DNA from: Vreelandella aquamarina
GTDB taxonomy: Bacteria; Pseudomonadota; Gammaproteobacteria; Pseudomonadales; Halomonadaceae
DNA: 64,000 nt
Assembly: GCF_900110265.1 (NCBI RefSeq)
Contig: NZ_FODB01000002.1
Span: forward strand, 34,888 to 98,887
Reading direction: 5' to 3'
The notes under the pieces are model-generated. The model had not been told where the DNA came from and made no database searches. It saw only the letters and a program-made list of their open reading frames with translations. The position numbers and the translations under genes are program-made. Position 1 is the first letter of the stretch. Every line of letters begins with the position of its first letter. Positions 17,804 through 26,189 of this stretch are shown here, one piece after another.

Positions 17804-18721
17804 ATGGCACTGCCCTCGTCTATCAAGCTCTTTGAAATGGCCCCCCGCGACGGGCTGCAGAACGAGCCGGGCACCCTGGTGCCCACCGCCACCAAAATCG
17901 AGCTGATCGAGCGGCTGGCGAATGCGGGTATTCACCATATCGAAGCAGCCAGCTTTGTCTCGCCCAAGTGGGTGCCGCAAATGGGCGATGCCGCTGAGGT
18001 GATGCGCGGCATTCAGCGCCAGCACGGCGTGGTGTATTCCGCGCTGACGCCAAACCTAAAGGGGTTGGAAAGCGCCCTGGAGGCAGGTGTTGAGGAAGTC
18101 GCGGTATTCGGTGCGGCATCGGAAGCGTTCTCCCAGAAGAACATCAACTGCTCAATTGCCGAGTCGCTGGCGCGCTTTGAGCCGGTGCTTGCCCGCGCCA
18201 ACGAGGCAGGCGTGCGGGTGCGGGGCTACGTCTCCTGCGTGCTGGGCTGCCCTTATGAGGGCGACATTGCCCCCCATAAAGTGGCTGACGTCGCCAAAGC
18301 GCTGTATGAGATGGGCTGCTATGAAGTTTCCCTGGGCGACACCATTGGCGTGGGTACGCCGCTGGCCGCTAAGCGAATGATCGAAGCCACTCGCCAACAG
18401 GTGCCGATTGAGAAACTGGCCGCTCACTTCCACGACACTTACGGCATGGCGATTGCCAACCTGTACGCCGTGCTGGAAGAAGGCGTGAGCGTGATCGATG
18501 CCGCCACGGCAGGCCTGGGTGGCTGCCCCTACGCTAAGGGCGCATCGGGCAATGTGGCCACCGAAGACGTGCTCTATTTATTGGAAGGGCTGGGTATCGA
18601 TACCGGCATCGACCTGCAGGCAGTGATCGATACCGGCTACTGGATCACTCAGCAGCTTGGCCGTAAACCCAGTGCCAAAGTGGCACTCGCCAAAGGGTGT
18701 GCCAAAAGCAGCAAAGCATAA
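17804..18721 (+). CDS. liuE: hydroxymethylglutaryl-CoA lyase
   Basis: 305 residues (also named mvaB). It splits HMG-CoA into acetoacetate and acetyl-CoA, the last step of leucine breakdown. DRE-TIM barrel features are the N-terminal [13 protein letters not shown] (catalytic Arg/Asp), the HMG-CoA lyase signature [11 protein letters not shown], metal-ligand histidines in [12 protein letters not shown], and the active-site cysteine loop [24 protein letters not shown] lies upstream of the ATG. It is followed by 75 bp and an acyl-CoA synthetase that may be part of the same operon. Confidence 0.96.
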   Translation: MALPSSIKLFEMAPRDGLQNEPGTLVPTATKIELIERLANAGIHHIEAASFVSPKWVPQMGDAAEVMRGIQRQHGVVYSALTPNLKGLESALEAGVEEVAVFGAASEAFSQKNINCSIAESLARFEPVLARANEAGVRVRGYVSCVLGCPYEGDIAPHKVADVAKALYEMGCYEVSLGDTIGVGTPLAAKRMIEATRQQVPIEKLAAHFHDTYGMAIANLYAVLEEGVSVIDAATAGLGGCPYAKGASGNVATEDVLYLLEGLGIDTGIDLQAVIDTGYWITQQLGRKPSAKVALAKGCAKSSKA

Positions 18722-18796
18722 CGCCACCCAAACAACCTAATAATTAAAAATGCGTCACTTCCCGTTCAGATAAGAAAAAGACATCGGAGACTCACC

Positions 18797-20497
18797 ATGG
18801 CATCACCTGCAACCTTGCCCAGCTACACCAGCAGCACCGCAGAAAAGCCGCTGTTGGGCATGACCATTGGCGATAAATTCGACCAAATTGCCGCCCAGTA
18901 TCCGGATAACGACGCGCTGATTGCGCTACACCAGAATATTCACTGGAGCTACCGCGAGCTTCAGCAGGAAGTGAACCGCTGCGCCCGCGCCCTGCTCGCG
19001 ATTGGTGTACAAAAAGGCGACCGCGTGGGCATTTGGGCACCCAACTGCAGCGAATGGACGTTGACCCAGTTTGCCACCGCTAAAATTGGCGCGATCCTGG
19101 TGAACATCAATCCCTCTTACCGAACCCACGAGCTGGAGTACGCGCTGAACCAGTCCGGCGCGCGCTTTTTAGTCACCGCCAACCAATTCAAAAGCTCCGA
19201 CTACACGGCGATGCTGTTCGAGCTGGCGCCAGAGCTCAACAGCTGCGCGGAAGGCAAGCTAACATCACAAAAGCTGCCGGACCTTGAGTGTGTGATTAAT
19301 TTAAGCGCCGACAAGCACAGCGGCATGTGGCGCTGGGCAGATTTCATCGCCGAAGCCGACAAGGTGAGCCAAACCGACGTGGACGACCTACAGGCCACGC
19401 TGCAGTTCGATGATCCGATCAATATCCAGTACACCTCTGGCACCACCGGCTTTCCCAAAGGGGCCACGCTCTCTCACCACAACATTCTTAACAACGGCTT
19501 TTTTGTGGCCGAAAGCATGGGCTTTACCAGCGAAGACCGCTTGGTGATTCCCGTACCGCTCTACCACTGCTTTGGCATGGTAATGGGCAACCTGGGCTGC
19601 GTGACCCACGGCGCGGCGATGATCTACCCAGATGAAGGCTTCGACCCCGGTAAAGTGCTGAAAGCCGTTCATGAGCAGAAAGCCACCGCGCTCTACGGCG
19701 TGCCCACTATGTTTATTGCCGAACTTGAGCACCCTGACTTCGCCAGCACCGATTTTTCGACGCTGCGCACCGGCATTATGGCGGGCTCCATTTGCCCTGC
19801 TGAAATCATGAAGCAGGTCATCAACAAGATGAACATGAAGGGCGTGCAAATCGCCTACGGCATGACCGAAACCAGCCCGGTCTCTACGCAAACCGGCGCG
19901 AACGACACCATTGAAAAGCGCGTTTCCACCGTGGGCCGCACCCAGCCCCACCTGGAGAGCAAGATCGTCGACCCCGGCAACGGCGGCATTCTACCCCGTG
20001 GCGAAATCGGCGAGCTGTGTACCCGTGGCTACAGCGTGATGCTGAAGTATTGGAACAACGACAAAGCCACTGCTGAGGCCATCGACGAGACAGGCTGGAT
20101 GCACACCGGCGACTTGGCCACCATGGATGACGAGGGCTACATCCAGATCGTCGGTCGCATCAAAGACATGGTGATTCGCGGCGGCGAAAACGTCTACCCG
20201 AAAGAGATCGAAGAGTTCTTGTACGCTCACCCGGCGATTTCCGAAGTACAGGTCACCGGCGTGCCAGATAAAAAGTACGGCGAAGAGCTGATTGCCTGGG
20301 TGAAGCTCAACAGCACGGCGGGCGAAATTACCGGGGAAGACCTGCGCGAATACTGCAAAGGCAAAATCACCCACTTCAAGATCCCGCGCTACTTCAAGTT
20401 CGTGGATGAGTTCCCGATGACCGTGACCGGCAAAATTCAGAAATTCAAAATACGCGAAATCTCGATTAAAGAGCTGGGGCTGGAAGACCAAAAGTAA
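18797..20497 (+). CDS. AMP-forming acyl-CoA synthetase
   Basis: 566 residues of the ANL superfamily. It activates a carboxylic acid as acyl-AMP and then acyl-CoA. Motifs: P-loop [63 protein letters not shown] and the catalytic lysine region [12 protein letters not shown]. It stands after liuE, where liu clusters often carry an acyl-CoA or acetoacetyl-CoA synthetase. Medium-chain or branched acyl acids are likely substrates, and the length suits the medium-chain fatty-acid group better than acetoacetyl-CoA synthetase (about 650 residues). GGAG lies 6-7 bases before the ATG. Confidence 0.9.
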   Translation: MASPATLPSYTSSTAEKPLLGMTIGDKFDQIAAQYPDNDALIALHQNIHWSYRELQQEVNRCARALLAIGVQKGDRVGIWAPNCSEWTLTQFATAKIGAILVNINPSYRTHELEYALNQSGARFLVTANQFKSSDYTAMLFELAPELNSCAEGKLTSQKLPDLECVINLSADKHSGMWRWADFIAEADKVSQTDVDDLQATLQFDDPINIQYTSGTTGFPKGATLSHHNILNNGFFVAESMGFTSEDRLVIPVPLYHCFGMVMGNLGCVTHGAAMIYPDEGFDPGKVLKAVHEQKATALYGVPTMFIAELEHPDFASTDFSTLRTGIMAGSICPAEIMKQVINKMNMKGVQIAYGMTETSPVSTQTGANDTIEKRVSTVGRTQPHLESKIVDPGNGGILPRGEIGELCTRGYSVMLKYWNNDKATAEAIDETGWMHTGDLATMDDEGYIQIVGRIKDMVIRGGENVYPKEIEEFLYAHPAISEVQVTGVPDKKYGEELIAWVKLNSTAGEITGEDLREYCKGKITHFKIPRYFKFVDEFPMTVTGKIQKFKIREISIKELGLEDQK

Positions 20498-20530
20498 AAG
20501 GGATCGAAGCTGTTACAACGATCAACTGTC

Positions 20531-20577
20531 GATCAGAACAACCCGTAGCGGCGGCCTTCGCCAGGGTTGTTCTGATC
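20531..20577. repeat. long perfect inverted repeat downstream of the acyl-CoA synthetase
   Basis: GATCAGAACAACCC (20531-20544) and its exact complement GGGTTGTTCTGATC (20564-20577) enclose 19 bases that themselves contain GGCG...CGCC. This makes an extended hairpin. There is no T-run, so it is either a Rho-assisted terminator, a stabiliser of the liu transcript 3' end, or a protein site for the next gene. Confidence 0.6.
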
Positions 20578-20607
20578 CTGAGACGCTAGCCCCAACCGAG
20601 GCTCCCC

Positions 20608-21438
20608 ATGCCTACTTCCCTCGCCCACCACTACCATCAAGCGCTGCGCGACCAGGATATCCTTAACCAACTGAGCTCCCACTACCCCGATGGCCCCACG
20701 CTGCATCAATTAGCACCGCTCGACCAGCTGCATATTGGCGGTATCGCCGCATCAAAAAGGCTCTTGGATTTGCTCGATCAGAGCGCCCCTATGGCGCTGG
20801 ATATTGGCGCAGGGCTGGGGGGATTGATGCGCCAGGGGGCCGCATTGGGTTTTCATCTCACCGGACTGGATATTACCCACCGCTTTAACGTGCTGAATCA
20901 AGCCATCAGCGAACTGGCAATGACACAGCCTCCTAACGATTCATCAGCGGGCACTCTGCGCTGTGTGACGGGAGATGCCTGCGCACTGCCGTTTAGTGAT
21001 GCCAGCTTCGATGCTGTGCTGTTCCAACACAGCCTGATGAATATGCCCGATCCTGCACGCGTACTGGCCGAGTGCCGCCGCGTGCTGCGCCCCGGCGGGC
21101 AGCTGGTGATGCATGAGGTGGTCAGCGGCCCTCACTGCGAGGCACTGCGTTTTCCGGTGCCCTGGGCAGAAGGGCCGACACACTCGCATTTGCTGACGTT
21201 GGCGGCATTGACACAGCGACTGCAAACGGCGGGCTTCGATATTCGACACTGCGAAGACTGGAGCGACACGGCACTTGAATGGCGCCAGCGCCAGCGGCAA
21301 AAAGAGCAGGCAGCGCATGCCGCTGTGCTTTCGCCGCAATGGGTGTTCGGTGAGAGGTTTGTGCAGATGGGAAAAAATTTGCTAGAAAATTTGGCCAACG
21401 GCGCAATTAACGTGGTGGAAATCAGCGCCCGTTGCTAG
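20608..21438 (+). CDS. class I SAM-dependent methyltransferase
   Basis: 276 residues of the Methyltransf_11/UbiE-like fold. Motif I is ALDIGAGLGGLMRQGA (about residue 62 on), followed by LTGLDITHRF, the post-I acidic region VTGDACALPFSDASFDAVLFQH and motif III CRRVLRPGGQLVMHEV. The first 40 residues, rich in His, Tyr and Gln, resemble those of sarcosine/dimethylglycine N-methyltransferase-like or small-molecule enzymes, but the substrate cannot be told from sequence. It stands alone between the leucine cluster and a small membrane-barrel gene, 44 bp upstream of the latter. Confidence 0.85.
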   Translation: MPTSLAHHYHQALRDQDILNQLSSHYPDGPTLHQLAPLDQLHIGGIAASKRLLDLLDQSAPMALDIGAGLGGLMRQGAALGFHLTGLDITHRFNVLNQAISELAMTQPPNDSSAGTLRCVTGDACALPFSDASFDAVLFQHSLMNMPDPARVLAECRRVLRPGGQLVMHEVVSGPHCEALRFPVPWAEGPTHSHLLTLAALTQRLQTAGFDIRHCEDWSDTALEWRQRQRQKEQAAHAAVLSPQWVFGERFVQMGKNLLENLANGAINVVEISARC

Positions 21439-21482
21439 TCTGTTAGGGATAACGTCAACAAGAAAGGACAAGAGGAACGCCA

Positions 21483-22052
21483 ATGAACCGCTTGGCAAGC
21501 ACCCTGCTCTTGAGTCTGTTCGGCACGCTCCTACCCCTAGAAGCCACCTTGGCCGATGATGACGCTCCTGCTCTCTCCTATGCAGCCCCCAATAGCGAAT
21601 GGATGCGCCTCGATAACGGTGTGGTGCTGGAAGGCAGCGACCTGAGCAGCCTGGACACCAACACCACCGGCTTTCGGCTGACCGCGGGATTCAGCCCCGA
21701 ACAGCTGCCCCGGCTGGATATCGGTGCCGAGATCGCCTATCGCGAAAGTGAAGAAGTCCCCATTACTTCCCAGATGAACCCGCTGCTCATGGACACCCTG
21801 AGCCTGGGTGGCGCCTTGGTGGCAGGCGTGCGCATGGGCGCCGTCAGCATTTATGCCAAGTCCGGCTTCACCGAGTGGCGTGGTGAAGCGTACCAGCCCC
21901 AGGCCGATGATGGCGGCACGGCGCTACTGCAAGGCTTCGGCGCCACCATGACCATCAACCGGTTGATCAGCCGTTTCGAGTACGAGCGTATCGATGCAGC
22001 CACGCTCAGCCACCTCAATATGCTCAGCGCTTCGCTACACCTGCCGTTTTAA
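21483..22052 (+). CDS. small exported protein, probable outer-membrane beta-barrel
   Basis: 189 residues, no family recognised. A signal peptide (MNRLASTLLLSLFGTLLPLEA, cleavage near TLADDD) is followed by alternating polar/hydrophobic strands (GFRLTAGFSPEQLPRLDIGA, GGALVAGVRMGAVSIYAK, AYQPQADDGGTALLQGFGA). The protein ends SASLHLPF, with the terminal Phe that marks many BAM-assembled barrels. The size suits an eight-stranded OmpA/OmpW-like barrel. AGAGGAA precedes the ATG. The upstream methyltransferase may be co-transcribed. Function unknown. Confidence 0.7.
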   Translation: MNRLASTLLLSLFGTLLPLEATLADDDAPALSYAAPNSEWMRLDNGVVLEGSDLSSLDTNTTGFRLTAGFSPEQLPRLDIGAEIAYRESEEVPITSQMNPLLMDTLSLGGALVAGVRMGAVSIYAKSGFTEWRGEAYQPQADDGGTALLQGFGATMTINRLISRFEYERIDAATLSHLNMLSASLHLPF

Positions 22053-22086
22053 TCCCAGTTTTCGATGCTGCCAGCCGAGATGTCTC

Positions 22087-22142
22087 TTGACTCGGCGTTT
22101 ATCCGTGTTAATGTACTAGCGTACTAGTACATTAACACGGAT
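22087..22142 (+). promoter_or_regulatory. trpR promoter with TrpR operator inside a 19-bp-arm palindrome
   Basis: TTGACT (22087-22092) and TAATGT (22109-22114) make a plausible -35/-10 pair with 16-bp spacing. Overlapping the -10 is a perfect inverted repeat, arms 22101-22119 and 22124-22142, loop CGTA. Its centre GTACTAG-CGTA-CTAGTAC (22113-22130) has both half-sites identical to the classical E. coli trp operator consensus. TrpR bound here would block transcription of trpR-trpE-trpG. Confidence 0.88.
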
Positions 22143-22167
22143 TACATCGACCGCTGGTGACTCACTC

Positions 22168-22437
22168 ATGCCCCTCTCTCCGTCACACTATCAGACTGAG
22201 CTGGTACGCCATCTGGTGGCCATCGAGACCCCCGAGGCCATGGACGCTGCGCTGGCCAGCCTGCTGACCCCAGCGGAGTACCAGGAAATCAGCAAGCGCC
22301 TGCAGATTTTCAAGCTGCTCAACGAAGGGGTGCCCCACCGCAAGATTGCCGACACCCTCGGGGTCGGTATTGCCACGGTATCCAGGGGCTCTCGCGCACT
22401 GAACCAGTCACCTTCATCACGGAACGACCCTTTATGA
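22168..22437 (+). CDS. trpR: Trp operon repressor
   Basis: 89 residues. It binds tryptophan and then DNA. The characteristic segments are LLTPAEYQEISKRLQIFKLL, the helix-turn-helix GVPHRKIADTLGVGIATVSR, and the short tail GSRALNQSP. The length is slightly below E. coli TrpR (108), mainly from a shorter N-terminus and tail. It is preceded by a TrpR operator (autoregulation) and overlaps trpE by 4 bp (ATGA), so the repressor is translated together with its target enzyme. Identification is firm. Confidence 0.93.
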   Translation: MPLSPSHYQTELVRHLVAIETPEAMDAALASLLTPAEYQEISKRLQIFKLLNEGVPHRKIADTLGVGIATVSRGSRALNQSPSSRNDPL

Positions 22438-23855
22438 GCACTCACACTCAGGCCAACACCCCTGGCCCAACGCCGTTTACACTGCCCCGTAAACCCCACT
22501 ACGTGACGCTGGCGGCAGACTGCGACTTTTTCGCCCTGTTTCAGAAAATCGAGCGCCGCTTCGACACCTGCTACATGCTGGAGTCGCTAGGCGAAGATAG
22601 CCACATGGCGCGCCACTCGATCATTGGTTTCGACCCCGAATATACGCTGTACGCCAATGGCCACACGCTGACCATCGAAAACCGCGACGGTCAGGCCGAG
22701 CAGTACACCAGCGAGAACCCCTACGAGCTGCTGCGCAGCCTGATTCCGCAGAACATCATTTCCCGCAAGTACGCCGGCGGCCTCAGCGGCTATCTGGGCT
22801 ACGACGCCATGCAGTACTTCGAGCCTTCGCTGACGCTGAAAGCCAGCGACGACTTCGATACGTTCCGCTTTGGGCTGTACAAAGACGGCCTGATTCTCGA
22901 CAAGATGACCGGGGAAGTCACTTACTTCTATTACGATAATAGCCGTTACGCGTTTCTGCAGACGCTGATCGACGCCGACGACGAGCCAGCAGGCCCGCTG
23001 CACATTACCGCGCTGGGCGACACCATGAGCAAAGCCGAGCACGCCGAAGCGGTCGCCAAGGTGAAGCAGGACATTATCGACGGTAAGGTTTTCCAGTGCG
23101 AAGTGGGCTTTAAAAAGCGCTTTCGCATTCAGGGCGACACCCTGGCGCTTTACGACCAACTGCGTACCATCAACCCCTCGCCGCAGATGTACTACGTGAA
23201 GTTTGGCGAACAGAAGTTGATTGGCGCGAGCCCCGAGCTGCTGTTCCGCCTGCGCCAGGGCGAGATGGAGACGTTCCCGCTGGCGGGCACCACCCTGCGC
23301 GGCCAAACGCCCCAAGAAGATACCCAGCTTGCCCGCGCGCTGCTCAACGACCCCAAAGAGATCGCTGAGCACAACATGATTGTGGACCTGCACCGCAACG
23401 ATATTGGTCGAGTGGCGCAGTTTGGGACGGTCAAAGTGCGCAGCCTGATGGATATCAAGCGCTTCAGCCACGTACAGCACATTTCGAGCGAGATCGTCGG
23501 CATTATTGCCGAGAGCGAAGACATGTTCACCGCGCTGGCCAGCAACTTCCCGGCAGGCACGCTCACCGGAGCGCCCAAAATCGAGGCGATGAAAATCATC
23601 GACGATCTGGAAACCGATGGGCGCGGCCCCTACGGCGGCGCGGTGGGTCAGTTCTCCTTCAACGGCGACTGCACCTTTGCGATCCCCATTCGCACTGTGT
23701 TTGTCAACGGCGAGCGCGCTTACGTGCAAACCTGTGGCGGCAACGTGTACGACAGCAACGCCGAGGATGAGTACGAAGAGATTCGCCGCAAATTCGCCGG
23801 CACCCGCAAGGCCTTAGCCCCCTTTATGGATACGGAAACGGAGAGCCCCGCATGA
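22434..23855 (+). CDS. trpE: anthranilate synthase component I (TrpE-like, divergent)
   Basis: 473 residues. Chorismate-binding domain protein that, with the TrpG glutaminase, makes anthranilate from chorismate. The N-terminal MLES at residues 48-51 corresponds to the LLES tryptophan feedback site. Core motifs TFPAGTLTGAPK-like (NFPAGTLTGAPKIEAM), GPYGGAVGQFSFNG and AEHNMIVDLHRNDIGRV are present. Two usually conserved stretches differ: GKVFQCEVGFKKRF instead of GDIFQxVxSRRF, and VQTCGGNVYDSNAEDE instead of the QAGAGIVADS type. It could be a second, specialised anthranilate synthase. No other trp gene is nearby. It overlaps trpR and trpG by 4 bp each. Confidence 0.85.
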   Translation: MSTHTQANTPGPTPFTLPRKPHYVTLAADCDFFALFQKIERRFDTCYMLESLGEDSHMARHSIIGFDPEYTLYANGHTLTIENRDGQAEQYTSENPYELLRSLIPQNIISRKYAGGLSGYLGYDAMQYFEPSLTLKASDDFDTFRFGLYKDGLILDKMTGEVTYFYYDNSRYAFLQTLIDADDEPAGPLHITALGDTMSKAEHAEAVAKVKQDIIDGKVFQCEVGFKKRFRIQGDTLALYDQLRTINPSPQMYYVKFGEQKLIGASPELLFRLRQGEMETFPLAGTTLRGQTPQEDTQLARALLNDPKEIAEHNMIVDLHRNDIGRVAQFGTVKVRSLMDIKRFSHVQHISSEIVGIIAESEDMFTALASNFPAGTLTGAPKIEAMKIIDDLETDGRGPYGGAVGQFSFNGDCTFAIPIRTVFVNGERAYVQTCGGNVYDSNAEDEYEEIRRKFAGTRKALAPFMDTETESPA

Positions 23856-24526
23856 AGGTGCTGATCATCGATAACTACGACTCCTTCACCTATAACCTTT
23901 ACCAGTTTATTGGTGAGATTCTGACCACGGAGAAGAATCGCGGCGAGCTGCCTCATTTTGAGATCATGGTGAAGCGCAATAACCAGATTGATTTTAAAGC
24001 GATTGAAGCCATGGCGCCGGATCGCATTATTATCTCGCCTGGCCCAGGCTCGCCGGATGACCCGCGCTACTTTGGCGTATGTGCCGAGGTGATTGAGAAG
24101 CTGGGCAAAACCACGCCACTGCTGGGGGTTTGCTTAGGCATGCAAGGGATTGTGCATGTGTTTGGCGGCAAGGTGGTCAAAGCGCCGCTGCCAATGCACG
24201 GTAAAATCAGCCCCATTAATCACAATAACCAATCGGTATTCAACGGCGTGCCCGACCAGCTTGAAGTGATGCGCTACCACTCACTGATTGCCGATGCGGC
24301 GACACTTCCAGAGTGCCTAGAAGTGACCGCCACAGTAGGTGCACTCACCGCCGACAACTTTGCTGAGCGCGGCCGCTGGCAGGCAGCGGGTGAATTTGAG
24401 CTGATGGGCGTAAAGCACCGTGACTACCCAATTCACGGCATTCAGTTTCACCCGGAGTCGTTTGCCACCGAGGGCGGCAAAGAGCTCATCGCTAACTTCC
24501 TATTTGCCCCTAACGCAGTGGCATAA
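23852..24526 (+). CDS. trpG: anthranilate synthase component II (glutamine amidotransferase, TrpG-like)
   Basis: 224 residues, slightly longer than the usual 190-200. Class I amidotransferase supplying ammonia from glutamine to TrpE. The catalytic triad is visible: nucleophile Cys in LLGVCLGMQG and the His/Glu pair in QFHPESF. IDNYDSFTYNLYQF and ISPGPGSPDDP are family motifs. It begins 4 bp inside trpE. Its 3' end overlaps the convergent DUF1294 gene by 17 bp. It could in principle also serve aminodeoxychorismate synthase. Confidence 0.88.
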   Translation: MKVLIIDNYDSFTYNLYQFIGEILTTEKNRGELPHFEIMVKRNNQIDFKAIEAMAPDRIIISPGPGSPDDPRYFGVCAEVIEKLGKTTPLLGVCLGMQGIVHVFGGKVVKAPLPMHGKISPINHNNQSVFNGVPDQLEVMRYHSLIADAATLPECLEVTATVGALTADNFAERGRWQAAGEFELMGVKHRDYPIHGIQFHPESFATEGGKELIANFLFAPNAVA

Positions 24527-24806
24527 CCGCGACAAGACCACCTAACACTGCAATATTGAGCAGCACCGTGGCCCAATAAACGCGTCGAAAGCTGGTTTTT
24601 TGGGTCTTGTGGCGCAGCTGCTGCTGCGCGCACCATGCCCCCGGCCAACCGCCTAGCAGCGCCAGCCAGTGCAGCGTTTTCTCACTCACCCGCTGGCGCT
24701 GTTTAATCGCGGCCCGCTTATCCCACGCATAGAGAACGTAGGTAATCACGCTGGCCGTCGCATACCACGCCAGTAGGTAACTCATATAAGTTGGCATCTC
24801 TGTCAT
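24510..24806 (-). CDS. DUF1294 family small membrane protein
   Basis: 98 residues with two or three hydrophobic segments: YLLAWYATASVITYVLYAWD, LHWLALLGGWPGAW and YWATVLLNIAVLGGL. The motifs YAWDKRAA and LLGGWPGAWCAQQQLRHKTQK are the DUF1294 signature. It is an inner-membrane protein of unknown function. In other proteins this domain is fused to a cold-shock domain. The 3' end overlaps trpG on the opposite strand by 17 bp. It is 6 bp downstream of the pseudouridine synthase gene. The exact start (24806 or an ATG a few codons later) is uncertain, as no clear ribosome-binding site is seen. Confidence 0.85.
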   Translation of the reverse strand: MTEMPTYMSYLLAWYATASVITYVLYAWDKRAAIKQRQRVSEKTLHWLALLGGWPGAWCAQQQLRHKTQKTSFRRVYWATVLLNIAVLGGLVAVMPLR

Positions 24807-24812
24807 GGAGAA

Positions 24813-25889
24813 CTACTTGCGCCGGGAAGGCGGCTTACCGGAGGCAGCTTTACCCCCGCTGGGGCGGCCGCCCTTTATCGCGCCCTTACGCGCGCCCGGT
24901 TTGCCGCTAGAGTGGCTCCCGGGCCTCCCCTTTCCTTTAGTGGCCGGTCTTCCCGCTGACGCTGCTCCTTTGCCGCCTGACTTACCAGCAGCGGCCCCTT
25001 TTGCCTTGGGATCCTTGCGGGCTTTGTTACCCGCGCCGGCACCTGAAGAGGCCCGTTTTGCTGCCGTCTTTTTATCCTGCGCGCTACTTCTACCGCCGCT
25101 GTAGTTGGGTCGGGCGATTTTTTTCTTCTCAGGTGCTTTCTTCTCAGATGTTTTCTTCTCAGGCGCTACATCTGAGGTTTCGGTGAGGGCAACAATGGTC
25201 TCGATCTCTTTGGGCGTCAGGTCACGCCAATCCCCCAGCGCCAGCCCTTTCAGCGAGACGTTCATGATGCGCGTACGTACCAGTTGCGTCACTTCGTAGC
25301 CAAAGTATTCGCACATACGGCGAATTTGGCGGTTGAGCCCCTGCACTAGCGTGATATTGAACACAAAGGTGGACTCTTTAACCACCTGACACTTTTTGGT
25401 CATCTGCCCAAGGATCGGCACGCCGCCCTGCATACCGGCAATAAACTCGTTGGTGATCGGTTTATCGACCGTCACCACGTACTCTTTTTCGTGGTTGTTG
25501 TTGGCGCGCAGGATTTTGTTGACCAAGTCGCCGTTGTTGGTGAGAAAGATCAACCCCTGGGAGTCTTTATCTAAGCGCCCAATGGGGAAAATACGCGTGC
25601 CGTGCTTCACAAACTCAACGATATTGTCTTTTTCTGCCGACTCCGTGGTGCTGACAATCCCCACCGGTTTGTTGAGCGCGATCAGTACTAAATCCTCCTC
25701 TTCCTGCGGCTCAATCTCCTGGCCGTTGACCTTTACCCGATCCCCCGCGACCACTTGGTCACCAGTGGTTGCCCGGCGGCCGTTGATCCACACATTGCCC
25801 TGCTCGACAAAGCGGTCCGCCTCCCGGCGGGAGCAGAGGCCGCTTTCGCTGATGTATTTATTGATACGGGTAGATTTTCGTAACGACAT
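24813..25889 (-). CDS. rluF: 23S rRNA pseudouridine synthase RluF-like with long basic tail
   Basis: 358 residues. An N-terminal S4 RNA-binding domain ([20 protein letters not shown]) is followed by the RsuA/RluB/E/F catalytic domain with the catalytic Asp in [14 protein letters not shown] and [20 protein letters not shown], a signature of RluF (isomerises uridine 2604 of E. coli 23S rRNA). From about residue 238 the protein is a low-complexity tail of Lys, Gly, Ala, Ser and Arg with a threefold repeat of the EKKxxEKKxPEKK type, presumably disordered and RNA-binding. The E. coli protein is about 290 residues. Confidence 0.88.
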   Translation of the reverse strand: MSLRKSTRINKYISESGLCSRREADRFVEQGNVWINGRRATTGDQVVAGDRVKVNGQEIEPQEEEDLVLIALNKPVGIVSTTESAEKDNIVEFVKHGTRIFPIGRLDKDSQGLIFLTNNGDLVNKILRANNNHEKEYVVTVDKPITNEFIAGMQGGVPILGQMTKKCQVVKESTFVFNITLVQGLNRQIRRMCEYFGYEVTQLVRTRIMNVSLKGLALGDWRDLTPKEIETIVALTETSDVAPEKKTSEKKAPEKKKIARPNYSGGRSSAQDKKTAAKRASSGAGAGNKARKDPKAKGAAAGKSGGKGAASAGRPATKGKGRPGSHSSGKPGARKGAIKGGRPSGGKAASGKPPSRRK

Positions 25890-25915
25890 AAATCGCCATA
25901 TAGCCTAAATAAACG

Positions 25916-26113
25916 TTAAAAAGAGGAGCCGGGCTGCTTGAGGAACTCGACCTCTTCCGGAGTCGAGGCTCTGCCCAAGACCGCATTGCGATGCGGGTAG
26001 CGCCCAAAGCGATCGATAATCTGTTGGTCGATTTGGGCATCTTTCTTAAACCACTGGGCTGGCGACAACTCCTGAAACCAGAATGCCAGCACGGCCTGAG
26101 CGTCTGTGGTCAT
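25916..26113 (-). pseudogene. DUF924 family gene with internal deletion (remnant)
   Basis: 65 residues from the ATG at 26113 (good GGAGG upstream). The first 37 residues (AVLAFWFQELSPAQWFKKDA, then IDRFG) are the start of a DUF924 protein, and the remainder (RYPHRNAVLGRASTPEEVEF to PGSSF) is its extreme C-terminus. The middle of the normally about 190-residue protein, including the LDQFPRN and LYLPFEHSE motifs, is absent without frameshift. Both joined ends normally carry an I..RFG motif, so loss by recombination between short repeats is likely. Family function is unknown. Confidence 0.75.
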
Positions 26114-26137
26114 GTTTCTGCCTCCAACACTGGACAT

Positions 26138-26172
26138 AAAGAAAAGCGCCGCCACCCATCGGTAGCGGCGCT
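26138..26172 (-). terminator. intrinsic terminator after ppc
   Basis: On the minus strand AGCGCCGCTACC pairs with GGTGGCGGCGCT (one mismatch, loop GATG), followed by TTTTCTTT. It lies 18 bp past the ppc stop and just ahead of the DUF924 remnant's ribosome-binding site. Confidence 0.88.
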
Positions 26173-26189
26173 GGTGGGCTGTCTTCAGC

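Noticed and set aside
22053..22167. Leader peptide with Trp codons (attenuation) ahead of trpE
   Set aside because: No short frame rich in Trp and no terminator/antiterminator pair was found. trpR directly precedes trpE and a TrpR operator explains control.
22587..23729. 380-codon open frame on the minus strand opposite trpE
   Set aside because: It mirrors the third-position GC bias of trpE. Its translation resembles no known family, and trpE is clearly the real gene.
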